From: Candidatus Omnitrophota bacterium | Lineage (GTDB): Bacteria; Omnitrophota; Gorgyraeia; Gygaellales; Profunditerraquicolaceae | Direction: 5' to 3' | DNA length: 9,774 bases | Assembly: GCA_028719265.1 (NCBI GenBank) | Contig: JAQUKF010000040.1 | Location: 1-9,774 of the forward strand | Shown here: positions 4,759-9,774 of the stretch, one piece after another | Position numbering within the stretch: position 1 is the stretch's first letter | Layout: each line of letters opens with the position of its first letter | Notes under the pieces: generated by a model | Seen by the model: the letters and a program-made list of their open reading frames with translations, nothing else | Databases searched by the model: none | Told to the model about the DNA's origin: nothing | Program-made: the position numbers and the translations under genes

Positions 4759-5034
4759 TTACTTTACTTCCACAACACAGTTATGCGTCCCAAGTGAATT
4801 GGCTACGCAGGAAGTACAGCGGGGGTCGTTTGTCCATGCCCCATCTACGATAAATTTATACTCGTGCCTTCCCGGCTTCAGGCCCACCTTGAGCTGCCAA
4901 TTACCCTTGCTGTCCTTTTTAGCAAGCAACTTACCAGTATTCCAATTGTTAAAGCTTCCGGCAAGCACAACCTTTTTGGCTCCGGGGGCGTATAACTTGA
5001 ACTCTGTCAATTTTGTCCCAGCTAAACGTGGCAT
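4759..5034 (-). CDS. Stand-alone glycogen-binding (CBM48/AMPK-type) domain protein
   Basis: The 91-residue product is essentially one carbohydrate-binding immunoglobulin-like domain of the CBM48/AMPK beta-subunit type, also called isoamylase early-set domain. Typical features are the FKLYAPGAKKVVLAGSFNNW strand-turn region ending at Trp31, Trp46, the GRHEYKFIVDG strand at 55-65, Trp67, and the NDP turn at 69-71. These aromatic residues normally stack on alpha-glucan. No catalytic domain is attached, and there is no signal peptide, so it probably acts in the cytoplasm on glycogen-like polymer or as an adaptor. Three cysteines (73, 76, 86) cluster near the C-terminus, unusual for this fold. ATG at 5034 has a strong AAAGGAGG ribosome-binding site and its own promoter (5058-5086), so it is expressed independently of the lipid A genes. 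Confidence 0.92.
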   Translation of the reverse strand: MPRLAGTKLTEFKLYAPGAKKVVLAGSFNNWNTGKLLAKKDSKGNWQLKVGLKPGRHEYKFIVDGAWTNDPRCTSCVANSLGTHNCVVEVK

Positions 5035-5057
5035 AATCCCCTCCTTTGTATGTATTT

Positions 5058-5086
5058 ATTTTCACACCACAAACAGACGATGTCAA
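5058..5086 (-). promoter_or_regulatory. Promoter of the CBM48 gene
   Basis: A perfect TTGACA (5086-5081) is 17 bp from GAAAAT (5063-5058), a 4/6 match to the -10 consensus. Transcription would begin near 5051, just ahead of the AAAGGAGG ribosome-binding site and the ATG at 5034. Confidence 0.55.
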
Positions 5087-5128
5087 GAAATTTATGGACC
5101 TGAACTGCCAACATGACGCGCGGCTGCG

Positions 5129-5162
5129 AAAACAACGGAAAATTCCGAAGCTGCTAAGCAGC
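5129..5162 (-). terminator. Weak terminator-like tandem hairpins after lpxI
   Basis: Downstream of the lpxI stop the minus strand shows GCTGC-TTA-GCAGC (5162-5150) and then CGGAATTTTCCG (5147-5136), followed by TTGTTTT (5135-5129). Both stems are short (4-5 bp). This is the only terminator candidate between lpxI and the CBM48 promoter, so the lipid A transcript may end here, but the structure is weak. Confidence 0.3.
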
Positions 5163-5192
5163 AGTCAACAAACGAGGATGTGTCCTGAAGAG

Positions 5193-5996
5193 TTACACCG
5201 CGACTATGGAAATACCTTTCTTATCGGCCAGCGAGATGCTCTCTTCCTTATCAAGGAAGAGAGTCTTGTCCGCCTCGAAAGCCAGACATCTGGCGCCGGC
5301 CTTAATTAAACCCCTGACAGTTTTTAACCCTACCACCGGTATATCAAAACGCATATCCTGCCTGGGCTTGCTTACCTTGACAACCACGATCCCCCTGCCT
5401 CCGGTCCTGGCTGCCCTGCGGATCAAATTATCCGTTCCTTCAAAAGCCTCTACTGCCACGATAACTTTGCTTTTTACCGCAACCGTCTGCCCGATATCCA
5501 GTTCGGCTACGGCCTTAGCCAAGTTAAGCCCAAAATAAATATCCTCCCAGGTATCAAAATCCGGCTGCAGCCTGGTAAGAATGCCTTTCTTCGGCAAATG
5601 CTCTTCAATAAAGGTAGTAGAATCCAGGAGGCTAAACCCCGCATCCTCCAGTCTTTTGGCCACCGCTCCGAACAAGGTATCCGTTTTCTTGTCCTTCAGG
5701 CCTATCAATATCTGCTTAAGCTCGCGGCTTTTGTTGACCTCCCGGCTGAACAGGCGGAAAGGGCTGATCTGGCCGGCCATAACTATCTTCTTGATCCCCT
5801 CGGACTTAAATATGTCAAAGATATTGCTGAACTCCGCAAGGCTCACCCAATACACCTTATCGGCCACTTTCCTGATCGCAGACGATGTGTCACCCTTGAC
5901 GGCTACAGCGACGACGGAATAACCCTTCTTTTTTGCGCTTGCGGCGAACAAAAGCGGAAATTTCCTGTTCCCTGCGATCAAACCTATCTTTTCCAT
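5193..5996 (-). CDS. lpxI: UDP-2,3-diacylglucosamine pyrophosphatase LpxI
   Basis: LpxI hydrolyses UDP-2,3-diacylglucosamine to lipid X and UMP, the fourth step of lipid A synthesis, at the cytoplasmic face of the inner membrane. It replaces the unrelated LpxH in many bacteria. The 267-residue product has the usual length. It shows the N-terminal IGLIAGNRKFP (4-14), MAGQISP (73-79), the substrate-domain motif VAVEAFEGTDNLIRRA (180-195), the DMRFDIPVVGLKTV block (214-227) that carries the family's conserved Asp residues, and AGARCLAFEADKTL (233-246). ATG at 5996 lies 20 nt after the lpxA stop without a clear Shine-Dalgarno, so coupled translation is likely. lpxB, the next pathway gene and a common neighbour, does not follow. 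Confidence 0.95.
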   Translation of the reverse strand: MEKIGLIAGNRKFPLLFAASAKKKGYSVVAVAVKGDTSSAIRKVADKVYWVSLAEFSNIFDIFKSEGIKKIVMAGQISPFRLFSREVNKSRELKQILIGLKDKKTDTLFGAVAKRLEDAGFSLLDSTTFIEEHLPKKGILTRLQPDFDTWEDIYFGLNLAKAVAELDIGQTVAVKSKVIVAVEAFEGTDNLIRRAARTGGRGIVVVKVSKPRQDMRFDIPVVGLKTVRGLIKAGARCLAFEADKTLFLDKEESISLADKKGISIVAV

Positions 5997-6016
5997 TTTG
6001 ATTTACGCTCAGCCGG

Positions 6017-6814
6017 TCAAGAAACGTTCTTGCCTTGACGGCAGGAACGGGTCAGACCGCGCTTAGAATTCCTGATAAAATTAACCAGGTATTTTATCTC
6101 CTCGGTGCTCTCCAATCCCTCTTCTACCTTCTCGGCGGCGTGCTTTACGGATAATCCGGAGTTGAATATCAGCTTGAATGCCCGGTCGATCTGCCTGATG
6201 GACTGGGGAGACACACCCTTGCGCCTCAAGCCCACGAGGTTCAATCCGTAAACCCGCGCAGGATGCCCGTCGCAGGTGGAAAACGGCGGGATATCCTGAA
6301 CAACCTTTGAACATCCGCCGATGATAGAAAGCATGCCTACTCTCACAAACTGATGGATTGCCACCATCCCGCCGATAACCGCCTTGTCTTCAATGCTGAC
6401 ATGCCCTGCCAGCGTGCTGTTGTTTGCCAGGATGCATCCGCAGCCCAGACGGCAGTCATGGGCAATATGCGAATAAGCCATCAACAGGTTATTGTCCCCG
6501 ATAATCGTCCTGCCGCCGTTACCCGTACCAGGATTTATAGTGCAGTACTCACGGATAATATTATTATTACCTATCTCCAGAAAAACATCTTCTCCTTTGA
6601 ACTTAAGATCCTGGGGGCGGCTGCCTACGACCGCCCCGGTAAATATCTGACAGCTCGTGCCGACTGAAGTATTGCCCTCAATCAGGCAATGCGCACCGAT
6701 CGCGGAATCGCCGCCGATCTTAACATTATCACCGATTACGGCATACGGCCCGACCGTAACGTTTGGCCCTATATCCGCCTTTGGGGAAACTATAGCACTG
6801 GGATGTATCTTCAT
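6017..6814 (-). CDS. lpxA: UDP-N-acetylglucosamine acyltransferase LpxA
   Basis: LpxA transfers a 3-hydroxyacyl chain from ACP to the 3-OH of UDP-GlcNAc, the first lipid A step. The 265-residue product (E. coli 262) is a left-handed beta-helix of hexapeptide repeats up to about residue 185, then the C-terminal helical domain. Catalytic His119 lies in YSHIAHDC, matching E. coli His125. AGH (136-138) and HQF (154-156) match E. coli His144 and His160. Gly167 in IIGG sits where E. coli has Gly173, the residue that permits a long acyl chain, so a C14-like preference is suggested. The alternating acyl-binding GSRPQDLKFKGE block is present at 64-75. The ATG at 6814 comes 1 nt after the lpxC-fabZ stop and has a poor Shine-Dalgarno, indicating coupling. 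Confidence 0.97.
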   Translation of the reverse strand: MKIHPSAIVSPKADIGPNVTVGPYAVIGDNVKIGGDSAIGAHCLIEGNTSVGTSCQIFTGAVVGSRPQDLKFKGEDVFLEIGNNNIIREYCTINPGTGNGGRTIIGDNNLLMAYSHIAHDCRLGCGCILANNSTLAGHVSIEDKAVIGGMVAIHQFVRVGMLSIIGGCSKVVQDIPPFSTCDGHPARVYGLNLVGLRRKGVSPQSIRQIDRAFKLIFNSGLSVKHAAEKVEEGLESTEEIKYLVNFIRNSKRGLTRSCRQGKNVS

Positions 6815-6815
6815 A

Positions 6816-8108
6816 TTAATCGCTCATTAACGCGCATACAAAATCCGCTTCCGCCACCACCTTGCCGTCTACCAAAGCCCTGCCGCGGACCTGCCCGGTC
6901 TTTGACTTTACCTTTATAGCCTCGACTTCAAAGACCAGCTGGTCTCCCGGCACTACCGGCTTGCGGAATTTCACATTGTCTATGGATAAAAAGAAGGCAA
7001 GCTTCCCCCTGTTCTCTTCGGAAGCTAAAAGCATTACCCCTCCCACCTGCGCCATGGCCTCAACTATGATCACTCCCGGCATAACCGGACGTCCCGGGAA
7101 ATGCCCCTTGAAGAAATAGTCGTTTATGGTGACATTCTTGATACCTACCGCCCGCTTTCCTTTTTCCAGGTGGGTTATCCTGTCCACGAATAAAAAAGGC
7201 TGCCTGTGCGGGATAATGTTCATGATCTCGTTGACATCCAACATTCCTTCCATAGTATCGGCTCCTTGCGCTTTTATTTTTTGTTCATAAATCTTCTGGG
7301 CGATCTTCAAATTCAGGCAGTGGCCGCTCCTTAAAGCGATCACATGGCCGCGGATGGGACACCCAGCCAGAAACAAATCCCCAACCAAATCCAATATCTT
7401 ATGCCTGACGAATTCATCCTTAAACCTTAAACTGTTCTTGATCACCCCGGTTTTACCTACGACCAGAGTGTTGTCGTAATTCGCCCCCATTCCCAGGCCC
7501 TTGCTGCGTAACTCCGAGGCTTCGCTTTCCAGGCAAAAGGTGCGCGCCGGGGCGATATCGCTCTTGAAGGATTGCGGGTTAATGGCCAGTTCCAGGAATT
7601 GAGACCCTAACAAAGGATGGTCGTAATCCAGCGTATATGATACCTTGAATTCCTTCGCCGGCACGACTGTAATTGAACAGGAGCCCTCCTCTATACATAT
7701 GGGCTCCTTGATTATATGCACGTACCTTTCTTTATCCTGTTCGACCGTCCCGGCCTTCTCAAGCGCCTCTACGAACCTGAGCGCGCTCCCGTCCATTCCC
7801 GGAAGCTCGTTGCTGTCTATCTCCACATCCGCATTATCTATCCCCAGGCTGGAAAGGGAGGCCATAAGATGCTCTATCGTCTGTACCTCCGCCCCATTAT
7901 TACCGATAGAACTGCGACGGCTGAATTTGGCCTCAAGGAAAGACTGCACGTCGGCCTTGATCCTGGAGGAACCCGGTATGTCCGTGCGGATAAAAGTTAT
8001 CCCGCAACCAGTCCCGGCTGGCTTGATGGTAATATTGACCTTGTTGCCTGTATGTATACCGATACCCGAAAGCGAAACCGCTTCGGAAATCGTCTTTTGT
8101 CTTTCCAT
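6816..8108 (-). CDS. lpxC-fabZ: Fused LpxC deacetylase / FabZ dehydratase
   Basis: One 430-residue frame holds two enzymes. Residues 1 to about 278 are LpxC, the zinc UDP-3-O-acyl-GlcNAc deacetylase that commits sugar to lipid A. Visible are Glu79-His80 (IEHLMA), zinc ligands His236 and Asp240 in RHKILDLVGD with Asp244, and catalytic His263 (SGHCLN). Residues about 286-430 are FabZ, the 3-hydroxyacyl-ACP dehydratase of fatty acid synthesis, with the HRQPFLFVDR strand, catalytic His336 (GHFPGRPVMPGV) and Glu350 (VEAMAQ), 14 apart as in the family. The short linker is about residues 279-286. The fusion is known in Bacteroidota and some other lineages. It places the two enzymes that compete for 3-hydroxyacyl-ACP fate on one chain. 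The ATG overlaps the lpxD stop (TAATG), giving tight coupling. Confidence 0.97.
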   Translation of the reverse strand: MERQKTISEAVSLSGIGIHTGNKVNITIKPAGTGCGITFIRTDIPGSSRIKADVQSFLEAKFSRRSSIGNNGAEVQTIEHLMASLSSLGIDNADVEIDSNELPGMDGSALRFVEALEKAGTVEQDKERYVHIIKEPICIEEGSCSITVVPAKEFKVSYTLDYDHPLLGSQFLELAINPQSFKSDIAPARTFCLESEASELRSKGLGMGANYDNTLVVGKTGVIKNSLRFKDEFVRHKILDLVGDLFLAGCPIRGHVIALRSGHCLNLKIAQKIYEQKIKAQGADTMEGMLDVNEIMNIIPHRQPFLFVDRITHLEKGKRAVGIKNVTINDYFFKGHFPGRPVMPGVIIVEAMAQVGGVMLLASEENRGKLAFFLSIDNVKFRKPVVPGDQLVFEVEAIKVKSKTGQVRGRALVDGKVVAEADFVCALMSD

Positions 8109-9151
8109 TATTTCTTATCCAGCCTGGATTCCAGGTCTTCGATCTTTTTCTTCAGCTCCCTGACCAGCTCAAAAAGCTTCGGTAGATTCTGCAGGCTGGC
8201 GTTCACTCTCTGGGTAGTCATAAACGGCCTGGCCGGATACCCCGAAACCATCGTATCCGCCGGGATGGATTTGGATACGCCGGATTGCGCGGTAACTATC
8301 GCGTTGTCGCCGACGGTAATATGTCCTACCAGACCCGCCTGACCGGCCAGGGTCACGTTGTTACCGATGATCGTGCTGCCGGATATACCTACCTGGGCGA
8401 CAATCAGGGAATTCTCGCCGATCACCACGTTATGGGCGATCTGTACGAGATTGTCTATTTTGGTCCCCCTGCCGATCACGGTCTTGTCAAAACGCGCCCG
8501 GTCGATAGTAACATTGGCCCCGATCTCCACGTCATCGCCGATCTCAACCGTCCCTACTTGCGGTATCTTATGGTGCGAGCCCTTGATCGTGGCAAACCCG
8601 AAACCATCCGAACCGATTACCGTGCCGGAATGTATAATAACGCGGCTGCCGATGTTGATGCGTTCTCGAATCGAGACATGCGGGTATATCAAGGTGCTGG
8701 CGCCTATCTTCGTATGGTGGCCGATAAAAGAACCGGCGTAAATTATCGCATTGTCCCCGATAGAAACATTGTCTCCGATAACCACATAGGCGCCGATAGC
8801 CACATCCTTGCCCAGGGTCACATTCTTGCCCATCACCACGGTGTAATCTATCCCCTGGGGGTGTCCGGCGTCGTCGGGCATGAACATGGAAATGATCTTG
8901 GCAAACGCCAAAGAAGGGTTATCTGTCAAAATCAGCGGCTTTAAACCCTTTTGCGTCTCGGCCGAAGCGATAATTGCCGCAGCGCGCGTCTTGTCCATCA
9001 ACGGGCCGTACTTGGGATTGGCCAGGAAGGTAATATCCCCCTCCCGCGCCTCCTTAATTCCCGATACCCCGGTAATCAGGACCTCTCCGTCGCCGACAAC
9101 CTTACCGTCGATCAGCCTGGCTATTTCGTTTAAGGTCTTATTCAACACCAT
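8108..9151 (-). CDS. lpxD: UDP-3-O-acylglucosamine N-acyltransferase LpxD
   Basis: LpxD adds the second 3-hydroxyacyl chain (N-linked, from acyl-ACP) to UDP-3-O-acyl-glucosamine, the third lipid A step. The 347-residue product (E. coli 341) has the N-terminal uridine-binding domain (about 1-100, with SGIKEAREGDITFLANPKY at 30-48), a long hexapeptide left-handed beta-helix (about 105-305, including GSDGFGFA at 180-187), and a C-terminal coiled coil (about 318-347). Catalytic His240 in QIAHN and His277 in LVGH match E. coli His239 and His276. ATG at 9151 follows AAGGG with 8 nt spacing and lies 1 nt after the ompH stop. The gene is second in the ompH-lpxD-lpxC/fabZ-lpxA-lpxI series. Confidence 0.97.
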   Translation of the reverse strand: MVLNKTLNEIARLIDGKVVGDGEVLITGVSGIKEAREGDITFLANPKYGPLMDKTRAAAIIASAETQKGLKPLILTDNPSLAFAKIISMFMPDDAGHPQGIDYTVVMGKNVTLGKDVAIGAYVVIGDNVSIGDNAIIYAGSFIGHHTKIGASTLIYPHVSIRERINIGSRVIIHSGTVIGSDGFGFATIKGSHHKIPQVGTVEIGDDVEIGANVTIDRARFDKTVIGRGTKIDNLVQIAHNVVIGENSLIVAQVGISGSTIIGNNVTLAGQAGLVGHITVGDNAIVTAQSGVSKSIPADTMVSGYPARPFMTTQRVNASLQNLPKLFELVRELKKKIEDLESRLDKK

Positions 9152-9152
9152 C

Positions 9153-9653
9153 TTATTTTCCCTTGTTCAACGCCTCGATAATATTATCGGTAATATCCAT
9201 TCCCTTGCTTTGATAAACCAGCACCCGGTCGTTAAAGACCATTGTATATCCCTGCTTCTCCGAATATTTCTTCACCGCATCTTCTATATCCTTAAGGATC
9301 TCTTTCATCCTTTCATCCTGCTCTTTACGCAAGGCCTCCTGCTTCTGGCGGTCGGAATCCTGGAAGGACTTCATCTTGGTCTCAAGCTCGGACCTCTTGG
9401 CTTCCCTTTCCTTATCATTCAACAGGTTGAACTTATCCTGCAGGGCCTTCAGCTCCGAAACCTTCTTATCGCGCTCGTCGGTATATTCTTTTTCTTTATC
9501 GCTCAGTATCTTGTCGTACTTCTTGGTCTTGCTGTATTCGTTGAAGGTGCGGCTTAGATCGATATAGCCGAACTTATCCGCTGCCTGTGCGCTTCCCGCA
9601 AACAAAAACAAACCGATAACTACGCTGCTTAAGATTACCGCTGCCTTTTTCAT
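9153..9653 (-). CDS. Skp/OmpH-family periplasmic chaperone
   Basis: The 166-residue product starts with a Sec signal peptide: MKK, a hydrophobic core at about 5-19 and an SAQA cleavage site, predicted after Ala24. The mature part begins with FGYIDLSRTFNEYSKTKKYD, the beta-strand and first helix typical of Skp/OmpH. A long charged Lys/Glu-rich coiled coil spans about 50-130, and YTMVFNDRVLVYQSKGMDIT (136-155) is the closing beta-strand region. Skp trimers hold unfolded outer-membrane proteins in the periplasm and hand them to the BAM complex. The position between the probable bamA end and lpxD is the classic arrangement. ATG at 9653 follows GGAGG at about 9 nt spacing; no convincing promoter is visible in the 67-nt gap upstream, so it is probably co-transcribed. 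Confidence 0.93.
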   Translation of the reverse strand: MKKAAVILSSVVIGLFLFAGSAQAADKFGYIDLSRTFNEYSKTKKYDKILSDKEKEYTDERDKKVSELKALQDKFNLLNDKEREAKRSELETKMKSFQDSDRQKQEALRKEQDERMKEILKDIEDAVKKYSEKQGYTMVFNDRVLVYQSKGMDITDNIIEALNKGK

Positions 9654-9720
9654 CCCCTGTTCCTCCCTTTAGTGTTCTAACACACTCTATATTCTACGTG
9701 CCATCTGCTATATACTGATT

Positions 9721-9774
9721 TTAGAACCCATGGCTGGCGCTGAAATGGAACTGCCCGCTCTTCTTGTCGCTTTC
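9721..9774 (-). CDS. bamA: C-terminal end of an outer-membrane beta-barrel protein, probably BamA (cut by window edge)
   Basis: The frame entering from the right edge reads ESDKKSGQFHFSASHGF and stops at TAA (9723-9721). Alternating hydrophobic residues and a terminal Phe are the hallmark of the last beta-strand of outer-membrane barrels, the signal read by the BAM complex. The GQFHFS stretch resembles BamA C-termini (E. coli ends EQFQFNIGKTW). A BamA/Omp85 gene directly before skp-lpxD is the usual order, supporting the call. Only 17 residues are seen; another barrel protein is possible. Confidence 0.7.
   Translation of the reverse strand, partial: ESDKKSGQFHFSASHGF

Noticed and set aside
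7716..8342. 208-codon plus-strand open frame opposite lpxC and lpxD
   Set aside because: It crosses the lpxD/lpxC junction in antisense, has no ribosome-binding site or recognisable domain, and lies entirely over two well-supported genes.
8285..8944. 219-codon open frame on the plus strand opposite lpxD
   Set aside because: It is the antisense of the hexapeptide-repeat beta-helix, whose biased codons avoid stops on the other strand. The product resembles no known family, and lpxD on the minus strand has all its catalytic residues.
8880..9557. 225-codon plus-strand open frame with hydrophobic Leu/Phe-rich stretches
   Set aside because: The hydrophobic look comes from reading the Lys/Glu-rich coiled-coil codons of the Skp-like gene in antisense; it is not a real membrane protein.
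9671..9686. Inverted repeat AGTGT/ACACT between bamA and the Skp-like gene
   Set aside because: Only 5 bp with no T-run after it on the minus strand; too weak to call a terminator or operator.

Overview
All recognisable genes in this window lie on the minus strand, so transcription runs from right (9774) to left (1). The genes point to a Gram-negative (diderm) bacterium that makes lipid A and uses LpxI and a fused LpxC-FabZ protein. Many genes have clear Shine-Dalgarno sequences, and several promoter candidates resemble sigma70 sites. The LpxC-FabZ fusion with archease/RtcB and small lipoproteins would fit Candidatus Omnitrophota or a related PVC-type lineage. Bacteroidota share the fusion but usually lack strong Shine-Dalgarno sites. 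The taxon is an inference, not something the sequence proves.

Layout in transcription order. (1) Positions 9774-5193 hold an outer-membrane biogenesis operon: the last 17 codons of an outer-membrane beta-barrel gene (probably bamA), a Skp/OmpH periplasmic chaperone, lpxD, an lpxC-fabZ fusion, lpxA and lpxI. From the chaperone to lpxA, junctions are 1 nt apart or overlap; lpxI follows after 20 nt. Weak terminator-like hairpins follow lpxI. (2) Positions 5086-3427 hold a stand-alone glycogen-binding (CBM48/AMPK-type) domain gene with its own promoter, a perfect 10-bp hairpin, a COG0731-type radical SAM gene, tRNA-Arg(UCG) placed 1 nt after that gene's stop, and a secreted DUF192 protein starting 9 nt after the tRNA. 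(3) Positions 3407-2233 hold small envelope genes: a TPR lipoprotein and a zinc-ribbon/one-TM protein under an extended -10 promoter, then a membrane-anchored protein with five exact 24-residue MORN_2/YwqK-type repeats under its own promoter. (4) Positions 2200-1 hold an RNA repair and translation cluster: candidate promoters, a structured leader with a decayed tandem copy of the tRNA 5' region, tRNA-Lys(CUU), archease, the RNA ligase RtcB, and the first nine codons of what looks like serS.

How the genes work together. LpxA, LpxD, LpxC and LpxI carry out four of the first five steps of the Raetz pathway (LpxB is not in the window). FabZ competes for or balances the same 3-hydroxyacyl-ACP pool, and BamA and Skp insert and chaperone outer-membrane proteins, so region 1 is one envelope-building unit. 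Archease activates RtcB, and both sit downstream of a tRNA gene and upstream of a probable tRNA synthetase gene.

Most of the coding content is familiar. The least explained features are non-coding: the tRNA-derived leader hairpin and duplication upstream of tRNA-Lys, the hairpin covering the archease ribosome-binding site, the hairpin over the radical SAM start, and the very tight embedding of tRNA-Arg between two protein genes.
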